A DNA stretch of 64,000 nucleotides from Prorocentrum cordatum (GCA_963575745.1 CAUYUJ010014172.1:791001-855000); one strand, 5' to 3'. Shown: positions 34,871-45,999, counted from the stretch's first letter. A program made the numbers and translations. The notes: generated from the sequence alone by a model not told the origin.

Positions 34871-37100
34871 AACAGCCCAACCAAGATCATCCCAGTCGAG
34901 GTCTCCATGGCGCGACGGCCTCTACCACGGGAAGCACCTCACTGGATTGAACCCGAGAGCGTCCTCGTGCACGGATGTGTGCGGGTCATGACGGCGGACA
35001 TCGGCAACCTCATGTCACGGCTTGAAAACGACCTCCGACAAGCGGCACGCGAGGCCCTCACGGCAAAGCGGAACAAACACCACAACAGTACCAGCGACGA
35101 CCACAAAGTAGTGCTGGACCTCATGGGGTTTGTACCGCACAGAATGACCATCGAGATCATACCATGGACGGTAGAGAGAAACCAGATCGTCAAGCGAAAA
35201 CTATAAACGCCCACCCCAACGGAGTACCAACCCCAACCCCCATGCGCCTCTAAACAGACGCCTTACCATCAACCTAGCGCCGCAGACCCTAGCCCATTAC
35301 GGTCCCCCGCCGCCAACCGCCCCACCACCACCAGCATACCCACCAGATCACCGAAGGTGGACCCCGAGCAACATGGCAACGAAGCTGCGGGAGCTGGACA
35401 TCCGCCCAAGCTTGCCATTCAACCAGACGCACCAGCCTATATGATATGCCCATATCCGTGGATCGTCTACCCCGACAAAATCCCGAGGCACTTCGTCAAC
35501 CAGGTCCACTACTTCAACTCCGAAACCCGTGAATCATCCTGGACCGATCCCAAGAACTCCCTACTCTTACCCAGATTGGAAGAGGGTCGTTTCGAGGACC
35601 AACGACGAATTCGTCTATAACGAGCAGGGGATTACGTGCAAAGCCTGCCTCTCGCACCACGCCAATCAAGACAACCTCCAGCCCCACCGAAACCAAGGAC
35701 GCCATCGCCACCCGCACCATCAGTCTACATCGCCATCTCCGCCATCGACGAGCGGGTGACCAAATACAACGACGGCGACGGCATCGACAAGAGACAACTC
35801 GACGCTATTAACACAAATGTGTCCTGGGCATGACCACAAGTGAGCTCCTGGACTGCCTGAAAAGAAACCAAAATATTGGGGGTCTACATTACAGAAAGAA
35901 TGAAGAAGTTCTTCATGACTTCTTGAATGTAGGCCCCAACCTCAGAGTTTCCAATCACTTCTTGACTGTAGGCCCCCAACCAGCACAACAGCATACTCCA
36001 CGTGGAATGCATCGTCAAGATCATCTCAGAGATCCAGACGGCGAGTAGTCCCCCGGCACCAGGCCACTCAGACACACATCGGGCACAACCTTTTACAACC
36101 GAACCGCCAGAACCAACACACCACACCGCGACGCCGACGCCAACGCAGCACGAACCTGCAGCGGAAGCGAGCCGCATCCAGCAAGGCACCCACTACGTCA
36201 ACCTGATCGCTGGCGCATCAGCGTATGCCCCGTCGGCACATACTTCAACTCAGCACAACCATCCGATGGCTAACGACGCGCAAAGCTATGTCCACCCAGC
36301 CGATCCAATAAGTGCGCTGGCTTTCCCCACGGCTACAGGAGCGGGCCCAACAAAGGAGGGGCACCACAAGGCACCACCGCCACACGACCAGCTCTAGCAG
36401 GCAGTTCAAGCTAAGGACCCACCGCCACGCCACGACAATGCTGGCACCCCCACCATCACAGACCAACTGGTCGACGACAGGAAGCTCGGTCCAAGAACCA
36501 AGCAGTTCAACCCCATACCAACTGTTCAGCAAGTGCCCAGCAAGCCAGCCCCAAAGCCGACTTCGCCTACACGCAAGGGGTAACGTCGACGCGTCATACG
36601 AGCCAAGCCCACGTGCGAGGACGACCAGGCCAATAGCCACCGCAGCCATACACACAGTCTATACGAGGGGGTCCAGACACCAGTCGAGGAGCAACCCAGT
36701 GGCATTCGGGCTGGGGCCTCTATGCCCGACATCCAGCACGACGGAATCGGCAGGCTTGTCGATACCATCAGCAGCATCCACTACGACCCGAACACGCCGC
36801 ACTACAAAATACACACCCGCAAGATCATCAAGGACTGCATCGAGCATCAACAACCCAGAGGCGCGCTGCGGGCCCATATCTCATCGACCGCGTCGAGCAC
36901 GACCAGATCCTGCGATACCTCCACGACGCCCTGAGCAAAAGCTTCGGAGAACCAGTCGGTCGCCGCGTCGCGGCCTTGAAAATGGTCTGCAACCAGACGA
37001 TGCTAGTGCGCTTCCTCGTCCACCAGCTGTGCAGCATCTCGGAGTACCCAGTGGCTGAGGACCGCACTGGCATACATTACACAGAACCAGACGCGACGTG
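34856..37100 (+). pseudogene. decayed ORF with a WW domain
   Basis: One plus frame is coding-like from about 34856 to 36880. It begins DIGTNSPTKIIPVEVSMARR and includes NLMSRLENDLRQAAREALTA. Pro-rich linkers lead to a WW-type domain at about 35450-35555, with the first Trp in PYPWIVYPDKIPRHFVNQVH and the second in YFNSETRESSWTDP. WW domains bind proline-rich peptides, which abound in the same reading frames. In-frame stops occur at about 35204, 35618, 35831, 36395 and 36574. A frameshift near 35825 and a small insertion at 35871-35982 also interrupt it. After about 36860 the coding frame shifts to YLIDRVEHDQILRYLHDALS and then CNQTMLVRFLVHQLCSISEY, ending at a TGA at 37098. I do not recognise the whole protein. 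A retroelement ORF or a dinoflagellate multicopy gene are both possible. Confidence 0.45.
35871..35982. mobile_element. 112-bp MITE-like insertion with TIRs and AACCA duplication
   Basis: The insert carries imperfect terminal inverted repeats, TTGGGGGTCTACA near the left end (35876) and TGTAGGCCCCCAA at the right (ending 35979). AACCA flanks it at 35866-35870 and 35978-35982. Removing 112 bases (one target copy included) rejoins KRNQ to HNSILHVECIV in one continuous frame and explains the frame change across the site. The interior repeats TTGAATGTAGGCCCCAACC. No transposase. It lacks GT-AG ends at a junction that would restore the frame, so it is unlikely to be a normal intron. Confidence 0.65.
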
Positions 37101-37101
37101 A

Positions 37102-37905
37102 ATGCGACGGCATTCACAGTTACATCAGGCTTGTCGTGTGCTACTAACTGACAAGCACACAAGCGTTGTTCACCACACATTCTTTCGAGAAGGGCATCTA
37201 GAGAGACATGATTTACTGGATGGACCTGCTGCTACATCACAACGGCGACAGCAGCTCAAAAGGAACCAAATGACCGAGAACCTGACCACCAGGGATCCAC
37301 CACCAGGCCCCGCGCCGGGCACCAGCCACCAGGGCCCAGCATCTGGCCCAGAGGACCACGACATTCGCCAACCGACGCAAAAACAAGATAACAGCCACCA
37401 GCAGCGACCCCCTTCCCAACCAGCCACCTGCAGCGGTACAAACACTCTGCCGACCGCCAACCTCTTCACGCGAGGACTCGCCCTCACGATCGACAGCAGG
37501 CCATTCAACCAGCAAATGCGGAACACCCTGCTGGCTCAGCACACGTTCCCGACATCCCTGGTGGAAGGCACGCCACCACCGCGACCACCAACGACAAAGG
37601 CCATGCTCACCGACCAAAATACGCCCAGCAGCGACGTCTACCTACTCGACACGAGATATCCAGAACTGCACTCGGACACGAATGCCATCATGGACCAGGA
37701 ACGAGAATGAGGACTGCCCCTCCTACAACATGGACGACATCAAAACGGACGCTGACCCAACGGCCAGCTCAGCCAGCAGCGGTACCAAACCTACACCCAC
37801 GTGAACCGCATCCGAAGCGGACAACCCCACCGCGTCCATGCCGACAACGTGATCGACCACAACACGACACCCATCTCACGTGGCTCTACCCAGTTAGAGC
37901 ATACC
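37102..37905 (+). pseudogene. possible continuation of the decayed WW-domain region
   Basis: Plus-strand pieces such as MIYWMDLLLHHNGDSSSKGT, NENEDCPSYNMDDIKTDAD and a Pro/Thr/Gln-rich frame from 37260 to 37710 look partly coding, but in different frames. Nothing identifies a family. It ends just before the inverted-repeat element at 37910. Confidence 0.28.
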
Positions 37906-37909
37906 ACCT

Positions 37910-38091
37910 ACTCCAGACTTCGTAATAAAAGGGAGGGGGTCTGGACCCTCCAAGACAAGCCATTTCAGACCCCCCCCCGTGGGAGAACCCTTCAAAACAT
38001 CGTCCCCAGACCCCCCCAGGCCCTCCAAGATAGCCTGGAAGAGACCCCCCCCGAAATGAGACCCCCTCCCTTTTATTACGAAATCTGGAGT
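37910..38091. mobile_element. 182-bp MITE with 33-bp terminal inverted repeats
   Basis: The left end begins ACTCCAGACTTCGTAATAAA and the right end is the reverse complement beginning ACTCCAGATTTCGTAATAAA. The match runs for 33 bases through AGGGAGGGGGTCT with one mismatch. A 4-bp direct repeat ACCT flanks both sides (37906-37909 and 38092-38095). The interior is C/G-rich with GACCCCCCC runs and contains no gene. This is the layout of a non-autonomous DNA transposon. Confidence 0.8.
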
Positions 38092-38099
38092 ACCTACCG

Positions 38100-39830
38100 A
38101 TTTGCTCTAAGGCAGCGCAACGCGCCACCAGTTGTCCCATCATCGACTCCCGACCTCTGCACTACTCTTTACCCAAACCGCCGCACTCACTGACCCGACA
38201 GCAGCAACTGGACGCTCCTACGGTTCACACTGCGTCCCACTGGCAGCTCGACAGAACCACTCGGCAGCACCGGCACACGGCGACAGCGGCAACCTCAGGA
38301 GCGGCGACGATAGTGGGTCAGCAGTGGCTTTCTCACCCACACTCATCCAACGCGCCATATGCAACTACGGCGGCTACATCCACAATAGGCTATGCTATGC
38401 AGTGGGTCTACGGTCAGACAGGGCTCCCAAACGCGCCGTGGCTTTCTCACCCACGAATGCTATTTACTCGACGCACTGCGAGAGCGCAAGCCACATCTGT
38501 CCGCATGTGCGGCACAACCTATTTCCAGGCCGGTGGGTAGAGCTCTCTCATGCACCTCCTTGGTGGTGGCCTTACTAGCTGCGAGCTGGGGCCTCGAAGG
38601 TGACAACACGAAGAGCCTGTTTGCACTGGTCCTGAGAGGGCCTCCTTACCAACCTTCAGTCACTTCTGGCTACGCCTGCCTTTAGCCGCCACCCCCGCCG
38701 CTAACCTTCCCTCCCTGCTCCTGTGGTTGCGGGACTGGGTGGAGCTTCGGAGGGAGATTGAAAGAGCACGAATACGTTGACTGACCTGGCGAAGGCCTGG
38801 GCAGCCATAGCAACAGCAGCGAGTGCCTACACCGTGCACACGCGTTGTCTTACTCTTTTGCCTCACCCACGCCCGCAGCACCGCCACCTATCTCAGCACT
38901 TTCTCTTCGCACGCTCGCAGCCTCACAGACCAGCCACACGTTACTCCTCGCCCCCACTGCTGCGCGCGAGCAGTCACACTGTATACGAGTAAGGGTATCG
39001 ATGGGGGGGCTCGCCGAACAAGGACGCCGCCACTGGATGGCGCAAACCTCCTACCACCCCGTGGAAAACACTGAGAGGCACCCAGGTCGGCCCTTGGTAC
39101 CCTTCGCCTGCCTCGGCAAATGAGGGTACCGGGCTTCGCACTGGGGATCACCTGCGCACCCGCACTTTTAACCACCCGCACCGTGCCGACACCAGCCCAA
39201 CCTAGCGCACCCGATCTCAGCAGCTCGCCAACCCATCGCACCCGTGCCCCATTAACTCAGCCTAGCGCCATACTCTTGCACCCCGCCAACCGTGAAGGGG
39301 AGTTGGTCACATGGGTGGGTGGAGGGGGTTCGATTACTACATGGCCACCGCCCTAGAACGCGCTAACCTCCCCCACACCAGGTGGAACCCTCACGGAGGC
39401 CACCACTTCACCTCTCGGGAAACCTGCGCCTGCTGTGCAGGTGGGGTCCCCGTCGTCGAACTGGCGGCCCCCCTACGGGGTCCCTATGGGTAGGGATGAA
39501 GCCTTTGCACCTTCCCACCTTTGGCAGGCGTGGCTGCGACCTGCCGCGCTCGCCGCACTGCACAACTGCCGCTTACCGTCTTTCACTGCCGCCACCGACC
39601 ACAGCCACCGCCAGCTGCCAGTTTTCCAACTCCCTCCCTTCTCCCTCGTGAGGCTATCGCATGATATGCCCTCTTCTCCTTCGTTCTCCCCCCAGGACAC
39701 TGGGGGACTTGGCTACCCCGCCCTTTGGGTGGTCTGACGGTACGCTTTCCCCTTTTATTTGAGACAGCTTTAATTTGATCCCTCCCAGGGGCACAGGCCC
39801 CATGGGAGTGGGCGATGGCAGCTCCTGAGC
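38100..39830. other. no gene recognised
   Basis: Mixed-composition sequence with short open frames on both strands. AGTGGCTTTCTCACCC / CCGTGGCTTTCTCACCC recurs near 38322 and 38438. Some frames look protein-like only over 20-30 codons. Nothing supportable. Confidence 0.4.
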
Positions 39831-39844
39831 GAACCCCGTGCCAC

Positions 39845-40055
39845 CAGCTACGAGGAGGAGGGGGAGGAGGGGGAGGCGGAGGACGAGGAGGGCGAGGAGG
39901 ACGAGGAGGAGGAGGAGGAGGATGATAATAAGGAGGATGAGGAAGATGAGGAGGAGGAGGAGGAGGACGAAAAGGAGGATGAGGAGGAAGGAAAAGGAGG
40001 AGGCGGAGGAGGAGGAGGAGGAGGAGGAGGAGGAGGAGGGGGGAGGGGGGGTCGA
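39845..40055. repeat. (GGA)n microsatellite with GAC/GAT variants
   Basis: About 200 bases of GAGGAGGA with GACGAGG and GATGAT interruptions, ending in a G-run near 40045. Two more tracts lie at 40455-40520 and 40985-41310. Between them (40520-40980) is GC-rich sequence with repeated CCTCCCG...GGCCAA segments and no recognisable gene. Confidence 0.9.
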
Positions 40056-40984
40056 TCCTGGAGGGGGCCCAGGCCTTGTCGCCGTCACCTGCCTCCGCGG
40101 CCAGGCGCTGCCACACGGCGCCGCCCCACGGCGTGGGCGAGTCGGCGCACTGCGGCCACGGGCAACCCGCGGCGCAGGGGAACGGGTGCTGCAGCTGGCC
40201 CTCTCGCGGGTTCCAGGCAACGGGGAAGGAGAGACGAGGGACGGAGAAGGAATGGGGAAGGCGAGGGCGAGTGAGAGGGAGAACGAACCGGTCTCCTCTG
40301 ATGGATCGGTGTCTCCTCGCGTCTGGGCTCAGCCTGACTTGGCCTCTGAGAGGTTCAAGCACGACCCCTCGCGCCCTGAAGGGCCCCGAACCTTGCGCCA
40401 GCGGGGGTGGAGAGGGAGAGGGAGAGGGAGAGGCTGGGCCCGTGGCCGCCAGGGAGAAGGAGGAGGAGGAGGAGGAGGAGGAGGAGGAGGAGGAGGAGGA
40501 GGAGGAGGAGGAGGAGCGCGGCGCCAGGGAGAGGGGGAGGCGAGGGACCCCGCGACTCAGTCAACTGAAGGGGGTCCGCTTCGGGGCGGCTCCCGAGAGG
40601 CAGCCAGCCAGCCAGTGCGGGCCCCCGCAGCTCCAGGCTCAACGAAACTGCGGGAGGTCCGCCGGTGGCCGCCAGGGGGCGGCTTCCCGAGGCCACGCGG
40701 ACCTCCCGTGCTTGTTGGAGCCACTTGCGGGAGGCTCGTGCTGGCGGCCAAGCAGGGCCTCCCGAGGCCAATGCGGACATTGGCCGCCCAAGGAGCACCC
40801 CCCGAAGCAGGTTCGGGCCTTCCGCAACTCGGCCCACCAGGGGAGAGCCTCCGTACTCCCGTGGCCAATTACGGGAGGTGCGCATCGGCCACCAGGGGAA
40901 GGCCTGCGAGGATCACTGCTGACCTCCCGCAAGAAAAAACACAATGGGAGGGCCTACGTACACCCATTGCCAATTACGGAAGAC

Positions 40985-41310
40985 AGGAGAAAGGAGGATG
41001 AGGAGGATGAGGAGGAGGAGGAGGAGGAGGAGGAGGAGGAGGAGGAGGAGGAGGAGTACGAGGAGGAGCAAGAGGGAGGAGAAGGAGGAGGAGGAGGAGA
41101 AGGAGGAGGAGGAGGAGGAGGAGGAGAAGAAGAGGTTGAGCAGAAGGACGAGGAGGAGCGATGGAGAGCAGGAGCAGGAGCCAGAGGTGGGAGAGGAAGA
41201 GCAGGACGAGGCAGATGAGGAGGATTATGATGATGAGAAGGAAGAGGAGGAGAAGGAAGAGGAGGAGGAGGAGCAGAAGGATGAGGATGATGGGCAGGAC
41301 GGGCAGGAGG
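40985..41310. repeat. (GGA)n tract, third copy in this region
   Basis: GAGGAGGAG with AAG and GAT interruptions. Frames encode poly-Glu or poly-Arg. It could be the acidic tail of a gene, because coding-like sequence follows at 41434, but continuity is not shown. Confidence 0.85.
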
Positions 41311-41433
41311 AGAGGATCGAAGAGTAGAAGTTTGTTAGGGGACAGCTCGTGACTACGGCGAAATTCAAAAAAAAATCGCGATGGCCGATGATGAGTTCAA
41401 CATCCCATGAGTTGCACATGACAAATCGCTTTC

Positions 41434-41616
41434 GAGGTTCGAGAATACAAAATGAGGTTGGCCGAGAATCACATATTGATCCGGCACGTCCTCCATCCGT
41501 GTAAAGATTGGGCGATGCTAGGACGAAGGTGCGTGGCGCTTAGGTCAGGACTATATTTTAACTACGACCTGCCCTCCTTTGTTACCATCGTTGGATACTT
41601 CAAGCCTGAACAGTGA
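41434..41616 (+). CDS. short coding fragment, unknown protein
   Basis: This frame is clearly protein-like: REYKMRLAENHILIRHVLHP, then DWAMLGRRCVALRSGLYFNY and DLPSFVTIVGYFKPEQ, ending in TGA at 41614. It has normal amino-acid balance and lies between two GGA tracts. AG followed by G just upstream (TTTCGAG|G, about 41431) could be a splice acceptor, which would make this a terminal exon. A second short coding-like piece (YGEIQKKIAMADDEFNIP) precedes it at 41355-41410 in another frame. The hydrophobic end SFVTIVGYFKPEQ is faintly reminiscent of thioredoxin-fold beta strands, but I would not assign a family. It may be a pseudogene. Confidence 0.35.
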   Translation, partial: EVREYKMRLAENHILIRHVLHPCKDWAMLGRRCVALRSGLYFNYDLPSFVTIVGYFKPEQ

Positions 41617-41966
41617 GGAACGCTCAGGCAAAACGTTTACCGACTGATCTGGTGGTGCGGGAGGAGTTACTTCAAAGTAAATGGATGGAGCCAAAGGAAC
41701 AACAGGATGAAGGAGACGAGGCGGCGGAGGAGGAGGACCATGACAACGTGCACGGGGGAGGAAGGACGAGGACGGATGAGAACGAAGAGGAGGAGGAGGA
41801 GGAGGAGGAGGAGGAGGAGGAGGAGGAGGAGGAGGGGGCGAAAGAGGAGGGGGGGCCAGGATCAGGAGATGATGGCGCCAAACTCACACCGACAATGCAG
41901 CAAAACTATCCGCCGATGATAACAACGAACACGACTGGGCAACCACGAAACATACGAGTGATTTGA
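41613..41966 (+). CDS. possible acidic protein tail, frame-shifted from the preceding fragment
   Basis: The frame overlaps the end of the previous fragment by a few bases and reads AKRLPTDLVVREELLQSKWM, then an acidic stretch that is mostly (GAG)n at 41790-41835, then TPTMQQNYPPMITTNTTG before its stop. It may continue the same protein after a frameshift at 41611. The middle is a microsatellite. Confidence 0.22.
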   Translation: MRNAQAKRLPTDLVVREELLQSKWMEPKEQQDEGDEAAEEEDHDNVHGGGRTRTDENEEEEEEEEEEEEEEEEEGAKEEGGPGSGDDGAKLTPTMQQNYPPMITTNTTGQPRNIRVI

Positions 41967-41969
41967 GCG

Positions 41970-42785
41970 TCGTCGCGGTAAATCTCGGGGCGTGTTTAAG
42001 GAGACCACCCCTCTCTGCTGGCAAGTGGGAGCCCCGTCCCTCGTCTCCGCAGCAGGCTCCTACATGCATCACCACGAGGCCTGGCCCGGCCAGGGCCCGA
42101 GATGGCCCTGGCCAGGCGTGGTGGTGGTGCGTAGGATCCTTCTGCGTGTCGGTTGTTGTTGGCCCTCGATCCAGAATGTGGACACTCCCAGCGCAGGGGG
42201 GGGCCGGCGGCAAGTCCACCGGCGCGAACGGACTCTCGCAGGGGCTGCCCGCGAAGACGACGCCGCAGCGCCCAACCGCCTCTGCGGAGGGCGAGGGCGC
42301 CCGATCCGTCGCCGCTTGCGCGCCTGCGGCGCCGTCGTCAGCGAGGGCCGCAGGACCACGCGCGCCGCGGCTGGGCCGGGACTGGGCCGCGGCGCGGGGC
42401 GCCGGGCGGCCGCCCTCTGCGGACGGCGTCGGGCACGGGGGCGCCGGTGCCGGCGAGGGGGAGGCGGTGCGGACCGCCGCCGCCTGGGGGCGGTCCCAGC
42501 CGCCGCGCGGGCAGCCGGACGAGCAGCTCCGGCGGCCCGCGGCGGGGTAGGGGCCATCCTGGCCGTCTCCCTCCTCCGGATGGGGGGGAAGTATAGGGCG
42601 GGAGCTATCGACTGATAACCCGATCCTGGCCAGGCCCCGCCTGGGTACAAGATCGATGTACATGCCATCCTGGCTTGGCCTGGCGTATTGTGCATGAACT
42701 ACGTGCGTGTATGTGTGAACGGATGAATAAATAAACTACCCCAATGCAACCCTACCTAGAAGTTGGAACCCCTAGGAAAGCAGCA
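41970..42785. other. GC-rich, no gene recognised
   Basis: Between 42190 and 42550 GC content is very high and all frames are Ala/Arg/Pro/Gly rich. GGCCTGGCCCGGCCAGGGCC-type palindromic sequence occurs at 42080-42115. Nothing else was seen. Confidence 0.4.
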
Positions 42786-42787
42786 TT

Positions 42788-43190
42788 GGTTGCTATGCTA
42801 TGCTATGCTATGCCATGCTATGCTGGGCTATGCTATGCTATGCTATGATATGCTATGCTATGCTCTGCTATGCTGCGCTATGCTATGCTATGCTATGATA
42901 TGTTATGATATGCTATGCTATGCTATGCTATGCTGCGCTATGCTATGCTATGCTATGTCATGCAACGCTGTGCTGTGCAAAGCTATGCTATGGTATGATA
43001 TGCTATGCTAAGCTGCGCTATGCTATGATATGCTATGCTACGCTATGCTATGCTATGATATGCGATGCTAAAGCTCAGCGAAGCTAAGATGAAGGTAAGC
43101 TAAGCTAAGATAAACCTAAGCTAAGATGAAGCTAAGCTAAGCTAAGATGAAATTAGCTAAGCTAAGATGAGATAAGCAACGCTAAGCTAA
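42788..43190. repeat. TATGC pentanucleotide array switching to TAAGC
   Basis: (GCTAT)n with GATAT and GCGCT variants from 42793 to about 43065, then (GCTAA)n with GATGAA variants to about 43190. The switch is one base per unit (T to A). Confidence 0.92.
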
Positions 43191-43309
43191 GGGGACGTAA
43201 CTGGGGGAACCGCGGGGCGGATACCGGGGGAACCGCCCGGGGCGAGCCCCACTGCCCGGCCCCTTTAAACCCAGAGAGTAAGAACCCTTCTAGGCAGAGC
43301 CTAGGTAGG

Positions 43310-44335
43310 GAATGAATGAATGAATAAATTCGTGAATGTGGTTATGAATGTATGTACGCATGCATGTATGAATGTACGTATGCATGTACGCGTGCATGTG
43401 TTTATGCTGGTATGTACGTATGTATGTATGTATGCATGGATGGATGCGTACATACATACATAGATGCATGCATGCATGTGTGTATGCATGTCAGTGTGTA
43501 AGTATGTTTGTGTGCCGGTATGCATGCATGAATGCTGCGTGGATGCTCGTATGTAAGGATGTGTGTATGTATGTAGGTATATATGACGCGTGTATGTATG
43601 TTTGCATGTATGTCTGTATGTATGTTCGTGTGTATGCATGCATGCATGCTGCATGTATGTATGCATGGGTAGAACAATTGACTGATACGTGTGTGCATGG
43701 ATCGTTGGATCGATTGATGGATGGATGTGTTTATGTGCGTACGCATGTATCTATGTTGGTATGTCGGTATGTATGTACGTATGTACGTCTGTACGTACTT
43801 ACGTATGCACATAGGTACGTAAGTTTAAAGTTATGTATGTATGTCTGCGTGCATGAATGCATGTATGTATGGTTGTAGATGCGTGCGCCTGTGTGGTTGC
43901 ACGTATGTATGTGTGCATGCAAAGGTATGCATGTATGTGTATGGGCATGTAAGTATATGTAAGTATGTATAGCTATGTATGTGTACGCCTGTGTGAATGC
44001 ATGTATGTTGCGATGTTTGCATGTATAATTATGTATGTATGTGTGATGGTATGTGTGCATGTAGTTCCGCATACATGTACGAATGTGTGTATGTATGCCT
44101 GCATGTATTGGTGTTGCATGTATGTAAGCATGTGTGTGCAATAATGTCTGCATGTATATATGTTGTACATATGCATGTATGTATGTATGATTGTGTGTAC
44201 ATGCGTACGTACGTACGTATGTCAGTATGTATGTGTATGTGTGTATGAGCGTGCGCATGTAAATGTGAAAGTGTATGCATATGTATGTGTATGTATGAAT
44301 GTTTGTATGTCTGTGTTCATGTATGTATATGTATA
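43310..44335. repeat. 1-kb ATGT tetranucleotide array
   Basis: Starts as (ATGA)n, then TGTATGTA with GCATGCAT and ACGTACGT variants to about 44335. Frames give Cys/Tyr/Met/Val or His/Thr/Tyr/Ile repeats on the two strands and are not genes. A short (TA)n follows at 44560-44585. Confidence 0.95.
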
Positions 44336-44339
44336 TTCT

Positions 44340-45370
44340 CCGGGAGGAAAGGAGATGGGGAGCGCGTGATCACTGAACCACATTACGGCGTGACTGGCAC
44401 AGTGGCGTGAAGCAGAAGACCGCCAGGCAAACTGGGACCGCTACACGAGCTGACCTGCCATAGGCAAGCTCATGCGATAGTCTGTGACCTGAGAGACACG
44501 AATGGCGATGCATGTATGTATGTGTGTATATATACGCACAAATCTGTACATACATATACATGTGTATATATATATATATATAAATATCGGACTGCATTAG
44601 CGCTTCGCGCCGTGCACCTAGACCTTTGAAGCTTGGCATGCAGGCAGAAGGGCAGCATGTAGCAATAACTCCTTTCTGTGGTTTCCGACATCGTCGTGAT
44701 AATAATGTTACACGTCGTACTTTCCTTATGTTTCCTCTTCGTATTCTTTATTTTCGCCATACCCTGCGAATTCTTCCCCATCCTCCTCAGCACTTTCTGC
44801 GGAGGTTCCTCCTTGGGGGTCCTCTTGGGGGGCTCACTAAGGCTTCTTAAGGCCTTCTGGAAGCCCCCTGGGCGTCTTCTGGGGGCCTCAGGGTGCTTGC
44901 TCGAGCCACCCTGCTTCCAACCGCGGTCTCCCTGAACGACCGGAGCACGACTTGGAATGCTTCGAAGGGCGTCTTCGGGACCTGTTGTGCCGTCTTGGAG
45001 TTCTCTTGGACTGCATAAACGCCCTTATGGAAAATTCTGAAGCGAATTTCGGGCCGAATGGGCGGGCCGAATGGGCGGTTTCGGACTCCTGGAAGATGGA
45101 AGAACAGAGCATTCCCCAAACCACAGGAACGCCTATGGGAAATCATTCTTTGTCTGCGTTTCGTAAGCGTCTTGGAGATCTTCTTTGGGCCGTCTTCGGG
45201 CGTCTGGTGGGTGTCTGGGGTCTCTTGGGGCTCTGGTGGGGCCGTTCGGCCGCCCTCCTGACCGATTTGGGACCGTTGCCTAAGCCAAGCAGGGGCGCCC
45301 AGGAGTCCTCGAAAGCCTGGGGGACCCGCTGCAGCGGAGCGCCCAGCAGGGGGCCCCCAGGGCCACGGAT
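44340..45370. other. no secure gene; CTTGGGG-type minisatellite remnants
   Basis: A plus frame from 44678 is hydrophobic (LSLCFLFVFFIFAIPCEFFP) but runs straight into CTTGGGGGTCCTCTTGGGG repeats at 44810-44885. These match the reverse complement of the CCCCAAGAGGCCC units at 48640-48790 and 49815-50060. From 44950 to 45250 the sequence is a degenerate version with CGTCTTGG-type units. Confidence 0.4.
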
Positions 45371-45376
45371 CTGGGG

Positions 45377-45466
45377 GGATCCCGTTTCGGGGGGGGAGGG
45401 GGGAGGAAGGGGGGGGGATCCCGTTTCGGGGGGGGGGGGGGAGGAAGGGGGGGGGGGGGGGGCACA
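45377..45466. repeat. tandem G-run element
   Basis: Two copies of a unit containing GGGATCCCGTTTCGGGGGG followed by GAGG..GGAAGGGGG, ending in a 16-18-base G run. Strong G-quadruplex potential on the plus strand. Confidence 0.85.
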
Positions 45467-45469
45467 ACC

Positions 45470-45995
45470 CCAGACTGGAAAAAAAATGGTGATCTGTCTC
45501 CTGGACCCGCCGCCCACTGGCCAGGCATGGCTATGCACCATCACTGCACACTACCCAGGATGGTGTGTGCGCCCGCCACCCTCCTGGCCGCCCTCCGAGC
45601 CTCGGTCAGGAGGGCACGGTGTACGCTGTGCCTTCTGCGTTCTTGGGCGTGGGCTCGGCAGCCACAAAATAGATCTCCAGACTTCTCCTGGGACGAGTTT
45701 TGCTTAGACTACAGCGGGGGCCAAGCCGTAGCGACGAGAAGCAGCCCAGAGGCCCACTGCGAGGAAACGAGCCTCCGAGCAGGGCTCCTCCAAGATCACC
45801 TCCACGAACGTGTTCTTGATGGTGGTGCGGTGGCGAGGCGGCTCCTGCGGGAGCCTTGCCGCGGGCGGCGCCGCGGAGCTGGAAGCCTTGGGGCCCTCGG
45901 CCTCTCGCGCGCGGCGTCGGGCGGGGCGAAAGTGGCGCCTCGTGGTGTGCGGCTGGCGCTGCTGCTCCTGAGGGCGGAGTCCTCCTGTCGATGCC
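45470..45995. other. no gene recognised
   Basis: GC-rich flank with a CAAGCCGTAGCGACGAG segment at 45721 that resembles the dispersed GCCGTGGCGACGAG motif at about 8830 and 29131. Confidence 0.35.
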
Positions 45996-45999
45996 GCTC

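Noticed and set aside
43301-44280. Cys/Tyr/Met and His/Thr frames
   Set aside because: Translations of the ATGT repeat.
44678-44935. Hydrophobic plus-strand frame as a membrane protein
   Set aside because: It begins without a convincing start and its second half is a CTTGGGG minisatellite. The hydrophobicity stems from T-rich sequence.
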